Source: Desulfarculus sp. (GTDB taxonomy: Bacteria > Desulfobacterota > Desulfarculia > Desulfarculales > Desulfarculaceae). Taken from it: a DNA stretch of 10,000 nucleotides. Each line of letters opens with the position of its first letter. Position 1 is the first letter of the stretch. A program made the translations under genes and the position numbers. Under the pieces are notes generated by a model. It was not told the DNA's origin. It searched no databases and saw nothing but the letters and a program-made list of their open reading frames with translations. Positions 1 to 7,197 of the stretch are shown here, one piece after another. The stretch lies in assembly GCA_020216805.1 (NCBI GenBank), contig JAIWNN010000020.1:1-10000 (forward strand), written 5' to 3'.

Positions 1-49
1 GTTGATATGTTATAGGGCCAGACAGGACCTCAAGGAGCCGGCCCCGGAA
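1..49 (+). promoter_or_regulatory. Leader of mutS, possible -10 box
   Basis: The first bases are AT-rich compared with the rest, with TATGTT (6-11) resembling a -10 box at 4 of 6 positions. Any -35 box lies outside the window. AAGGAG at 32-37 is the only Shine-Dalgarno-like sequence and sits 12 nt before the ATG at 50. Confidence 0.22.
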
Positions 50-2698
50 ATGCCCTCCGCCGACCAGAACACCGCCCCCCGGGACACGACCACCCCTACG
101 CCGGAGGTGATCTCCCCGCCGCCACGGGACACGCCCATGATGCGCCAGTACCTGGAGCTCAAGGAGCAGGTTCCGGACTGCATCCTGTTCTTTCGCATGG
201 GCGATTTTTACGAGATGTTCCTGGAGGACGCCCTGGTGGCCAGCCGGGTGCTGTCCATCACCCTGACCACCCGCGACAAGGGCCAGGCCGACGCCATGCC
301 CATGTGCGGGGTGCCCCACCACGCCATGGATCACTACCTGGCCCAGATGGTGGAGGCGGGCTTCAAGGTGGCGATCTGCGACCAGGTGGAGGATCCCAAA
401 CTGGCCAAGGGCCTGGTCAAGCGCCAGATCACCCGGGTGGTCAGTCCGGGCATGTTCACCGACCCCCAGCACCTGCCGGCCAAGGCCAACCGTTTCTTGG
501 CCGCATTGTGTTTCGGCAAGGAGCGCACCGGCCTGGCCTATCTGGACCTGGCCAGCGGCGAGTTCCGAGCCGCCAGCCTGCCGGCGGGGCCCGCCTTGGC
601 CGCCGAACTGGCCCGCCTGGAGCCGGCGGAGCTGGTGTTGGCCGAGAGCCAGGCCGGGCACCCGGCCCTGGCCGAATTGGGGCCGCCGGTCAGCGACCTG
701 CCCCGCTCCCACCACGTCGGCCGGCCGCCCACTCCCCAGCAGGCCCGGGATCTGCTGGAGTCGCGCCTGGCCGAGGCCTGGGACGAGGAGGAGTTGCCAG
801 CCTACCAGGCCGCGGCCATGGCCTGGTCGGTGGTGGCCGCCACCCAGCGCCAGGCCCCGGAACACCTGGAGCGCCTGGCCATCTACCAGGTCAAGAGCCA
901 TTTGTTGCTAGACGCCACCGCCCGGCGCAACCTGGAGCTGTTCCGCTCCCTCGCCGGCGGGGGCCGGGTCGGCTCGCTCATCGGCGCGGTGGACCAGACC
1001 CGCACCCCCATGGGTGGCCGTCTGCTGCGGGATTGGCTGGGGTTCCCGCTGCTGGACCTGGCGGCCATCGAGGCCCGCCACCAGGCGGTGGAGGAGCTGA
1101 CCATGGCTCCTCTGACCATCACCGGTTTGCAAAACCTTCTCGACCAGTTGCCGGACATCCCCCGCCTGGTGGGCCGGGCCAGCCTGGGCCAGGCCACCCC
1201 CCGCGACCTGGGCGCCCTGCGCGACGCCCTGCGGCTCTTGCCCCGCCTGATGGCCGAAACCGCCGGTCTGACCGCGCCGCTGCTGGTCGAGCACCGGGCC
1301 CGGCTGGGCGGGCTGGAAAACCTGGCCCAGCGTCTGTCGGCTACCCTGACCGACTCGCCGCCAGCCAGCCTGGTCGAGGGCGGGGTGATCCGGGCCGGCG
1401 TGGACCCGGAGCTGGATCAGGTGCGAAGCCTGGCCGGATCGGGTAAGGACTGGATCGCGGCCTTGCAGGCCCAGTTGCGGGCCGAGACCGGCATCCCCTC
1501 CCTCAAGGTGGGGTTCAACAAGGTCTTCGGCTACTACATCGAGGTGACCAAGACCCACCTGGACAAGGTGCCGGAGAATTTTTATCGCAAGCAGACCCTG
1601 GCCACCGGTGAGCGCTACATCACCCCGGAGCTGAAGGAAAAGGAGGCGGCGGTGCTGGGGGCCGAGGAAAAGGCCCTGGAGCTGGAGAAGCGCCTGTTCG
1701 AGGGCCTGCGCCACCAGGTGGCGCTGCACAGCCGGCCGCTGCTGGAGGCCGCCCGGGCGGCAGCCACCTTGGACGTGCTGGCCGGCCTGGCCAGCCTGGC
1801 GCTATCCCGCGACTACACCCGTCCGAGCATGACCGAAAACGGTCCGATGGTGATCAGGGGCGGCCGCCACCCGGTGGTGGAGCGCATGCTGGCCGAGGGC
1901 GAGTTCGTGCCCAACGACGTCACCCTGGGCGGCGAGGACCAGGTGCTGATCATCACCGGCCCCAACATGGCCGGCAAGTCCACCATCCTGCGCCAGGTGG
2001 CCCTGATCGCGCTCCTGGCCCAGGCCGGGTCCTTCGTTCCGGCCCAGAGCGCCAGCCTGCCCTTGATCGACCGCATCTTCACCCGGGTGGGGGCCATGGA
2101 CGACCTGGCCCGGGGGCGCTCCACCTTCATGGTGGAGATGACCGAGACCGCCCAGATCCTCAAGCAGGCCACTCCCCGCTCCCTGGTGGTGCTGGACGAG
2201 GTGGGCCGGGGCACCAGCACCTTCGACGGCATGTCCCTGGCCTGGGCGGTGGCCGAGCACTTGCACGATCTGGAAGGCGTGGGGGTCAAGACCCTCTTCG
2301 CCACCCACTATCACGAGTTGACCGACCTGGCCGCCAGCCATCCCCGGATCAAGAATTTCAACGTGGCGGTCAAGGAGTATCAGGGCGGAGTGGTGTTCCT
2401 ACGCCGGCTGGTGCCAGGCGGGGTCAGCCGCTCCTACGGCTTGGCCGTGGCCCGCCTGGCCGGCCTGCCGGAACCGGTGTTGGAGCGAGCCCGAACCATC
2501 CTCCAGCGACTGGAGAAGGGCGGCCATCCCGCTCCCCCTCCCGCCCCGGACCACCGGCGGGGCGGCGGCCAACTGGACCTCTTCGCCCCGGGCGAGCACC
2601 CGGTAGTCAAGCGCCTGCGGGAGTTGGACCTGGACCAGCTCACCCCCCTGATGGCCCTCAATCTTCTGGACGAGTTGCAGCGTGAGGCCCTGGCCTAG
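50..2698 (+). CDS. mutS: DNA mismatch repair protein MutS
   Basis: MutS binds base mismatches and small loops and, with ATP, recruits MutL to start strand-specific repair. The 882-residue protein has the family's usual length and full order. The mismatch-reading domain I carries the Phe-x-Glu motif in GDFYEMF (Phe53, Glu55). Connector and lever domains follow, then a clamp around residues 430-550 and a C-terminal ABC-type ATPase. Walker A is GPNMAGKST at 637-645, the STFMVEM signature follows, Walker B is VVLDE with Asp716-Glu717, and FATHYHEL comes after. QLDLF at 841-845 matches a beta-clamp-binding motif, and the tail (LDLDQLTPLMALNLLDEL) fits the MutS C-terminal helices. The ATG at 50 is chosen because it precedes the usual short tail before TPMMRQYLELK; AAGGAG lies 12 nt upstream, which is rather far. 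In-frame GTG 107 and ATG 137 are alternative starts. No mutL is in the window. The identification is very secure. Confidence 0.98.
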   Translation: MPSADQNTAPRDTTTPTPEVISPPPRDTPMMRQYLELKEQVPDCILFFRMGDFYEMFLEDALVASRVLSITLTTRDKGQADAMPMCGVPHHAMDHYLAQMVEAGFKVAICDQVEDPKLAKGLVKRQITRVVSPGMFTDPQHLPAKANRFLAALCFGKERTGLAYLDLASGEFRAASLPAGPALAAELARLEPAELVLAESQAGHPALAELGPPVSDLPRSHHVGRPPTPQQARDLLESRLAEAWDEEELPAYQAAAMAWSVVAATQRQAPEHLERLAIYQVKSHLLLDATARRNLELFRSLAGGGRVGSLIGAVDQTRTPMGGRLLRDWLGFPLLDLAAIEARHQAVEELTMAPLTITGLQNLLDQLPDIPRLVGRASLGQATPRDLGALRDALRLLPRLMAETAGLTAPLLVEHRARLGGLENLAQRLSATLTDSPPASLVEGGVIRAGVDPELDQVRSLAGSGKDWIAALQAQLRAETGIPSLKVGFNKVFGYYIEVTKTHLDKVPENFYRKQTLATGERYITPELKEKEAAVLGAEEKALELEKRLFEGLRHQVALHSRPLLEAARAAATLDVLAGLASLALSRDYTRPSMTENGPMVIRGGRHPVVERMLAEGEFVPNDVTLGGEDQVLIITGPNMAGKSTILRQVALIALLAQAGSFVPAQSASLPLIDRIFTRVGAMDDLARGRSTFMVEMTETAQILKQATPRSLVVLDEVGRGTSTFDGMSLAWAVAEHLHDLEGVGVKTLFATHYHELTDLAASHPRIKNFNVAVKEYQGGVVFLRRLVPGGVSRSYGLAVARLAGLPEPVLERARTILQRLEKGGHPAPPPAPDHRRGGGQLDLFAPGEHPVVKRLRELDLDQLTPLMALNLLDELQREALA

Positions 2699-4580
2699 CA
2701 ACATTCCCTTTTTGGCCCTGCTCCTGGTCCTGGTCGGGCTGCTGGCGCCCTGGGCCGTCTCCCCGGTCGGGGCCCAGAGCGATCAGGCCCTTTATGAGCG
2801 GGCCCGTAAAGACTACCAATGGTTGGCCACCACCCCCCGGGGCAAGGTGGTGTATCAAAACTGGCAGAGCCTCTACGACCGTTTCGCCAGCATCTACACC
2901 GCCGACCCCTACGGCGAGTTGGCCCCGCAATGCCTGTGGTGGATGGGCCGGGTGCGGGCCGGGGCCTGGGAGCAGTTCCAGCGGCAGTCGGACTTCCTGG
3001 AGGCGGTGGATCTCTACCGCCGCTTCATCAACCATTTTCCCCGCTCGCGCCTGGCCGACGACGCCCAGTTCAACCTGGGCCGACTTTACGAACAGGCCGG
3101 GGACAAGCAGCAGGCCTATCTGGAATACCTGCGCCTGACCGTCAACCAGCCCAAGGGCGACATGCTTCCCCAGGCCAAGGCCCGGCTGGACGCTCTGGAA
3201 AAGGATCTGCGCCCCGCCGGAGGGAGCCGATCCGCCGCGGAGCCGGCCCAGCGCACCGGCCCGGAACCGGTGGCGGCCGCGCCGTCGCCAGATCCCGTCG
3301 CGTCCACCCCAGCGCCCCAGCCCGAGAGATCGACCGAACCCGCCGATCCGACCCTGGCCAGTCTGGGCGAGGTGCGGCACTGGTCCACCCCCAGCTACAC
3401 CCGGGTGGTCCTGAGCCTGGACCGGCCGGTGCCCTACAGCACCAACCTGCTGCCGGCCGACAAGGACGCGGAAAAACCCCGGCGCTTGTACGTGGACCTG
3501 CGCGGGACCAGACTCAAAGGCCAGGTCAAGGAGACCCTGCCCATCGACGACGGTCTGCTTTCCGCGGCCCGAGCCGGCCAGTTCTCCGGAGACACGGTGC
3601 GGGTGGTCCTGGACATGAAGAACCTGATCTCCTACAAGATCTTCACCCTGGACAACCCGTTCCGGGTGGTGGTGGACTGCTTCGGCAAGGACCAGCCGGT
3701 GAAGGTCAAGACCGCCCAACGCGACAAGGCCGAGCCCAAGACCCCGGCCACCCGCTACACCAGCCGCGCCCACAAGGTGCCCCGGGGCCGGGCCGAGGCC
3801 GAGCCCCAGGGTCTGGGCCTGGCCGCTCAGTTGGGTCTGGGGGTCCGCCGGGTGGTGATCGATCCCGGTCACGGCGGCAAGGATCCGGGCACGGTCTGGC
3901 GGGGGATCAAGGAGAAGGATCTGACCCTGGACGTGGCCAAGCGGGTGGCCGAGAAGCTGCGCCGACAGGGTGGCCTGGAGGTACTGCTGACCCGCAGCCA
4001 GGACGTGACCCTACCCCTGGAGGACCGTACCGCCTTCGCCAACACCAAGGAGGCCGATCTGTTCATCAGCATCCACGTCAACGCCGCGCCCAGCACCAAG
4101 CTCAACGGGTTGGAGACCTATTTCCTGAACTTGGCGGCGGACGAGGAGTCGATGCGGGTGGCGGCGCGAGAGAACGCCACCAGCCAGCGCTCCATCAGCG
4201 ACCTGCAGGTGATCCTCAAGGATCTGATGCTCAGTTCCAAGATCAACGAGTCCAACCGTCTGGCCCATGTCCTCCACCGTGAGCTCTTGAGCGGGGTGCG
4301 TCGGCATCACGAGGTGGATGACCTAAAGGTCAAGCAGGCCCCGTTCTATGTCCTGATCGGCGCGCGTATGCCGGCGGTGCTGACCGAGATCGGTTTTCTC
4401 ACCAACCCCCATGAGCACCAGCGCCTGATCAATCCCGCCTATCGCGAGCTGCTGGCCGACGGCATCGCCCGGGGCGTGAACGCCTACGCCCAGCAGTTGC
4501 GGAGCGGGGCGGACCTAGGCGGGCCGCCCCAGGTGACGGCCCAGGCTCCGCCTCGGGTGGCGGACGGCGGCCGGCGCTAG
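2682..4580 (+). CDS. Periplasmic N-acetylmuramoyl-L-alanine amidase (AmiC-type, TPR-like + AMIN + Amidase_3)
   Basis: This zinc amidase cuts the bond between MurNAc and L-Ala of the stem peptide and typically splits septal peptidoglycan. The 632-residue product starts with a signal peptide (hydrophobic core about 10-27, likely cleavage after VGA at residue 31). A TPR/YbgF-like helical region (about 36-170) follows, then a Pro/Ala-rich linker (about 175-225), an AMIN domain (about 230-335) and the catalytic Amidase_3 domain (about 390-612). Visible zinc ligands are His397 in DPGHGG, Glu411 in KEKD and His465 in SIHVNA; the catalytic Glu569 sits in TEIGFLTNPHE. An inserted stretch (about 490-530) lies where AmiB/AmiC enzymes carry an autoinhibitory helix, so activation by an EnvC/NlpD-like partner is inferred. 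The GTG start overlaps mutS by 17 nt and has only a weak Shine-Dalgarno, suggesting translational coupling. A TTG at 2712 would remove the only positive charge of the signal peptide and is less likely. Confidence 0.93.
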   Translation: MRPWPSNIPFLALLLVLVGLLAPWAVSPVGAQSDQALYERARKDYQWLATTPRGKVVYQNWQSLYDRFASIYTADPYGELAPQCLWWMGRVRAGAWEQFQRQSDFLEAVDLYRRFINHFPRSRLADDAQFNLGRLYEQAGDKQQAYLEYLRLTVNQPKGDMLPQAKARLDALEKDLRPAGGSRSAAEPAQRTGPEPVAAAPSPDPVASTPAPQPERSTEPADPTLASLGEVRHWSTPSYTRVVLSLDRPVPYSTNLLPADKDAEKPRRLYVDLRGTRLKGQVKETLPIDDGLLSAARAGQFSGDTVRVVLDMKNLISYKIFTLDNPFRVVVDCFGKDQPVKVKTAQRDKAEPKTPATRYTSRAHKVPRGRAEAEPQGLGLAAQLGLGVRRVVIDPGHGGKDPGTVWRGIKEKDLTLDVAKRVAEKLRRQGGLEVLLTRSQDVTLPLEDRTAFANTKEADLFISIHVNAAPSTKLNGLETYFLNLAADEESMRVAARENATSQRSISDLQVILKDLMLSSKINESNRLAHVLHRELLSGVRRHHEVDDLKVKQAPFYVLIGARMPAVLTEIGFLTNPHEHQRLINPAYRELLADGIARGVNAYAQQLRSGADLGGPPQVTAQAPPRVADGGRR

Positions 4581-4598
4581 GGCTTCGCCCCTCGCCGG
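4571..4598. terminator. Possible hairpin terminator between convergent genes
   Basis: CCGGCG (4571-4576) pairs with CGCCGG (4593-4598), and an inner GGGC-TTC-GCCC hairpin (4580-4590) stacks on it across a small 3x2 internal loop. It overlaps the amidase stop codon and sits in the 30-bp gap before the convergent gene's stop, where a two-way terminator would be expected. Neither strand shows a T tract after the stem, so it is not a classical intrinsic terminator. Confidence 0.33.
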
Positions 4599-4610
4599 TC
4601 ACTGGCCCGG

Positions 4611-5627
4611 CTAGCGGTCGCCGAAGAAGGTGCCCAGGGCCCCGCTCAGGATCGAGCCCTCCTCCTTCTGCTGACCGCCGCCCTGCTTGGCGGCCGCGTA
4701 GATGCGGTCGGCCAGGCGCGACAGAGGCAGGGACTGCAGCCAGACGTGCCCCGGACCGGTCAGCCGGGCCATGAACAGGCCCTCGCCGCCGAAAAGCGCG
4801 GTCTTGATCCCGCCCACGAACTCCACGTCGTAATCCACCGATGGCTTGAGCGCCACCAGGCAGCCGGTGTCCACCTTCAGGATCTCGCCCGCCTTCAACT
4901 CGTATTCGAAGACCGTTCCCCCGGCGTGCAGAAAGACCCAGCCGTCACCCAACAGCCGCTGCATGATGAAGCCCTCGCCGCCGAAGAGCCCGGCCCCCAG
5001 CCGCTTCTGAAATGCGATCTCCAGGGCCACTCCCCGGGCGGCGCAGAGGAAGGAGTCCTTCTGGCAGATCAGCTCCCCGCCGATCTGCTTGAGGTGCAGG
5101 GGCAGGATCTTGCCGGCGTAGGGCGCGGCGAAGGCCACCCGCTCCTTGCCGCTGGGCGCGGAGTTGGTGAACAGGGTCATGAACAAGCTCTCGCCGGTGA
5201 GCAGGCGCTTGCCAGCCCCGAGCAGGTGGTCCAGGATGCCTCGGGCCTGGTTTTGGCCCCGGCCGTCGCCGAAGATGGTCTGCATGGCGATGCCCTGGGT
5301 CATGTAGAGCATGGCCCCGGCCTCGGCCACCGCGCTCTCGCCCGGGTCCAGCTCCACCTCCACGAACTGCATCTCGCTGCCCTCGATGCGGTAGTCCACC
5401 TCGTCGGCCCCGGCCGCGATGGGTGGCGGAGGCGGCGTGACGTCCCCGCCCAACAGGCCGGCCAGGGCCCCCACCGTCCGGATGGGCTGCCATTCGCTGC
5501 TCTCCGGGCCGTAGACCAGGGTCTCCTGGTTGATCTCGCCCCGCTGCCAGCGGGCCTTGATCTCCTCCGGCCCGAAGGGGCCCAGGGTTTGGCCATCCAC
5601 CGCCAGGTACCAAAGCGCGCTCGACAT
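4611..5627 (-). CDS. GYF_2 - AIM24 (TIGR00266-like) domain protein
   Basis: The 338-residue protein has two recognisable parts. Residues about 5-55 form a GYF_2-type domain (WYLAVDGQTLGPF, later LVYGPESSEWQPI), a small fold thought to mediate protein contacts. A proline-rich joint (65-69) leads to an AIM24-family domain (about 79-305), glycine-rich and beta-rich. Two similar segments are visible inside it: LFGGEGFIMQRLLGDGWVFLHAG at about 214-236 and LFGGEGLFMARLTGPGHVWLQSL at about 278-300. The end (EEGSILSGALGTFFGDR) is like the Gly-rich tail of TIGR00266 proteins. No signal peptide or membrane segment is seen, so it is probably cytoplasmic. The bacterial function of AIM24 proteins is not established; the name comes from a yeast mitochondrial protein. 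The ATG is preceded by GGAGG with 5-nt spacing. The gene lies 117 bp downstream of the CoA-transferase on the same strand; whether they share a transcript is unclear. Confidence 0.88.
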   Translation of the reverse strand: MSSALWYLAVDGQTLGPFGPEEIKARWQRGEINQETLVYGPESSEWQPIRTVGALAGLLGGDVTPPPPPIAAGADEVDYRIEGSEMQFVEVELDPGESAVAEAGAMLYMTQGIAMQTIFGDGRGQNQARGILDHLLGAGKRLLTGESLFMTLFTNSAPSGKERVAFAAPYAGKILPLHLKQIGGELICQKDSFLCAARGVALEIAFQKRLGAGLFGGEGFIMQRLLGDGWVFLHAGGTVFEYELKAGEILKVDTGCLVALKPSVDYDVEFVGGIKTALFGGEGLFMARLTGPGHVWLQSLPLSRLADRIYAAAKQGGGQQKEEGSILSGALGTFFGDR

Positions 5628-5651
5628 GCACTCCTCCCTCAGAATCCCCGG

Positions 5652-5668
5652 CCCTTGGCGGCCAAGGG
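5652..5668. repeat. Perfect 7-bp hairpin upstream of the AIM24 gene
   Basis: CCCTTGG (5652-5658) and CCAAGGG (5662-5668) form a perfect stem with a 3-nt loop. On the minus strand it lies about 14 nt upstream of the Shine-Dalgarno of the GYF_2-AIM24 gene and is preceded by CTTTT rather than followed by it. It is therefore more likely a leader structure, or chance, than the terminator of the CoA-transferase gene. Confidence 0.35.
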
Positions 5669-5691
5669 AAAAGACCAGACGCCTCGCCGCG

Positions 5692-5706
5692 GGCGGGCGG
5701 CCCGCC
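5692..5706. terminator. GC-rich hairpin after the CoA-transferase gene, possible terminator
   Basis: GGCGGG (5692-5697) pairs with CCCGCC (5701-5706) across a 3-nt loop. It lies about 38 bp beyond the stop codon of the minus-strand CoA-transferase. In the direction of transcription a CTTTT follows only about 17 nt after the stem, so this is at best an imperfect terminator. GC-rich sequence easily yields such stems by chance. Confidence 0.27.
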
Positions 5707-5744
5707 GGCCAAGACAGGGGGCAGGCGGTTTATCGACCAACCCG

Positions 5745-7046
5745 CTAAAGCAGGTACATCTCCTCGGCCGCGCGCATGAGCTCGTCGCGGAAATCGGGGT
5801 GGGCCAGCCCGATGATGGCCAGGGCCCGCTCCCGGGTGTTCTTGCCCTTGAGGTTGGCCGTCCCGTGTTCGGTCACCAAATAATGGGTGTCCATGCGCGG
5901 GGTGGTGATCATGGCTCCGTGCTCCAGGCGCGGCACCACCCGGGAGATGGTCCCTTCCTTGGCCGTGGAGTGGAAGGCCAGGATCGACTTGCCCCCCGGG
6001 GAGTCATAGGCCCCGCGCACGAAGTCCAACTGCCCGCCGGTGCCGGAGAACTGGCGTCCGCTCAGGAACTCGGCGTTGCACTGACCCAACAGGTCCACCT
6101 GCAACACCGCGTTGATGGAGATCAGGTTGGGATTCTGGGCGATGACCTCCGGGCGGTTGACGTAGGAGACCGGGTAGCTCTCCATGGCCGGGTTGTCGTT
6201 CATGAAGTCGAAGGTGGCCTGGTCGCCCTGGGCCACGGTGTAGACGTGCTTGCGGGGGTGGATCGCCTTCCTGGCCCCGGTGATGACGCCCTTTTTGATC
6301 AGCTCGACCATGGCCGGGCTGAAGACCTCGGTGTGCACCCCCAGGTCGCGGTGGTTTTCCAGGAAACCGGCCACCGCGCTGGGCACCCCACCCACCCCCA
6401 GTTGCAGGCAGGCCCCGTCCGGCACCATCTCGGCGATGGCCTTGCCGATGGCCGCGTCGGCGGCCGTCACCTCGACCTTTGGCCAGTAGTTCAGCGGGCC
6501 GTCCCACTCCACCACCCGGTCCACCTCGCTGATGTGGATCAGGCTGTCGCCGAACACCCGGGGCATCCGGGGGTTCACCTCCACCAGCAACAGCCGGCCG
6601 GCCCGGGCGGCGGTGGTGGTGTAGTCGTTGGCCGTGCCGAAGCTGAAATAGCCGTGGCGGTCCATGGGCGAGACCGTGGCCACCGTCACCCCCACCCCCA
6701 TCTCCTCCACCAACAGGCGCGGCACCTGGTGGAAGTGGTTGGGCGCGAAATACTGCAACCCCGCCGCCACCAGGCCCCGCTCGCGGGGGCCCACGAAGGC
6801 GGTGGTCACGTTGACCTTGTCGCTCAACTCCGGGGCCAGGACCGTCTCCATGGCGTGAGCGCAGGGCAACAGGGAGAAGATTTCCAGGCGCTTGAGGTCG
6901 TCGGCCCGCAGACGGGCGGCGATGGCCTCCAGCAGCCCTCGCGGCTCGGCCGTGGTCAGGGCGATGACCAGGCGGTCGTCTTCCTTGATGAGCGCGGCGG
7001 CCTTTTCCGGGCTGGTCAGCTTGCGGCGGTACTCGTCGGCGAACAT
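5745..7046 (-). CDS. Acyl-CoA:carboxylate CoA-transferase (4-hydroxybutyrate/butyrate CoA-transferase type)
   Basis: This family moves CoA between acetyl-CoA and a short-chain acid such as butyrate or 4-hydroxybutyrate, through a glutamyl-CoA thioester. The 433 residues match full family length. The N-terminal half (about 1-200) carries MDRHGYFSFGTANDYT at 128-143. The C-terminal half has the glycine loop LGVGGVPSAV (about 216-225) and LGVHTE, whose Glu240 is the expected catalytic residue (Glu238 in the Clostridium aminobutyricum enzyme, from memory). Further conserved blocks are SGTGGQLDFVRGA (334-346) and VTEHGTANLKGKN...AHPDFRDEL (391-423). Cytoplasmic; no signal peptide. The ATG has GGAG with a 6-nt spacer. 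It is divergent from the acyl-CoA dehydrogenase, which supports a role in short-chain acyl-CoA metabolism. Substrate cannot be fixed: acetyl-CoA hydrolase, succinyl-CoA:acetate or propionate transferases are related alternatives. Confidence 0.93.
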   Translation of the reverse strand: MFADEYRRKLTSPEKAAALIKEDDRLVIALTTAEPRGLLEAIAARLRADDLKRLEIFSLLPCAHAMETVLAPELSDKVNVTTAFVGPRERGLVAAGLQYFAPNHFHQVPRLLVEEMGVGVTVATVSPMDRHGYFSFGTANDYTTTAARAGRLLLVEVNPRMPRVFGDSLIHISEVDRVVEWDGPLNYWPKVEVTAADAAIGKAIAEMVPDGACLQLGVGGVPSAVAGFLENHRDLGVHTEVFSPAMVELIKKGVITGARKAIHPRKHVYTVAQGDQATFDFMNDNPAMESYPVSYVNRPEVIAQNPNLISINAVLQVDLLGQCNAEFLSGRQFSGTGGQLDFVRGAYDSPGGKSILAFHSTAKEGTISRVVPRLEHGAMITTPRMDTHYLVTEHGTANLKGKNTRERALAIIGLAHPDFRDELMRAAEEMYLL

Positions 7047-7086
7047 GGTTTACTCCGGCGGTGGGGTCATGGATGACGACCGATTC

Positions 7087-7117
7087 ATGATAGCACGGCT
7101 TTCGCGCGATGGGCCAA
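7087..7117 (-). promoter_or_regulatory. Candidate sigma-70 promoter of the CoA-transferase gene
   Basis: Reading the minus strand, the -10 box TATCAT (7087-7092) matches 5 of 6 consensus bases. It is preceded by TGC, giving an extended -10. A TTGGCC (7112-7117) could serve as -35, although the 19-bp spacer is long. The start point would fall near 7080, leaving a leader of about 33 nt that contains the GGAG ribosome site. The AT-rich box stands out in this GC-rich DNA. Confidence 0.42.
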
Positions 7118-7121
7118 GGGC

Positions 7122-7149
7122 TTGCATTTTCAGGCGGTCGGGGTAGATT
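7122..7149 (+). promoter_or_regulatory. Candidate promoter of the acyl-CoA dehydrogenase gene
   Basis: TTGCAT (7122-7127) and TAGATT (7144-7149), 16 bp apart, resemble -35 and -10 boxes (3/6 and 4/6 matches). The predicted start near 7156 would leave a leader of about 42 nt before the GTG at 7198. It lies back to back with the CoA-transferase promoter candidate. The match is modest, and the overlap with a palindrome at 7138-7157 is what makes it notable. Confidence 0.32.
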
Positions 7150-7157
7150 GACCCCGA
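7138..7157. promoter_or_regulatory. Palindrome over the dehydrogenase -10 box, candidate operator
   Basis: TCGGGGT (7138-7144) and ACCCCGA (7151-7157) are perfect 7-bp inverted arms separated by AGATTG. The 20-bp dyad covers the putative -10 box of the acyl-CoA dehydrogenase, a position where a dimeric repressor would block transcription. No regulator gene is in the window, so the binding protein is unknown. A hairpin role is less likely because it would lie largely upstream of the predicted transcript start. Confidence 0.38.
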
Positions 7158-7184
7158 AGCGAAGGACTTGAACCAGCCCTTGCC

Positions 7185-7189
7185 GGAGG
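7185..7189 (+). promoter_or_regulatory. Ribosome binding site that fixes the GTG start at 7198
   Basis: GGAGG lies 8 nt before the GTG at 7198, an ideal spacing. The earlier in-frame TTG at 7168 has its purine-rich GAAGGA only 1 nt away, too close to work. The GTG also yields the family-typical beginning MDFN...LVRKTVREFAE. Confidence 0.75.
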
Positions 7190-7197
7190 CGCGCGCC

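Noticed and set aside
2..49. TTG at position 2 as the start of MutS
   Set aside because: It adds 16 residues with no family similarity; the ATG at 50 fits MutS length and N-terminus better.
2658..3872. A 404-codon minus-strand open frame opposite the amidase gene
   Set aside because: Gly/Leu/Gln-rich shadow of a gene with complete catalytic motifs; no domain, no plausible start context.
4746..7076. A 776-codon open frame on the plus strand across the AIM24 and CoA-transferase genes
   Set aside because: It is antisense to two clearly recognised genes. Its product is low-complexity (His, Gly, Gln, Val rich) with no family motif, as expected from codon bias in GC-rich DNA.
7168..7197. TTG at 7168 as the start of the acyl-CoA dehydrogenase
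   Set aside because: Its purine-rich site is only 1 nt away, while the GTG at 7198 has GGAGG at 8 nt and gives the family-typical MDFN start.
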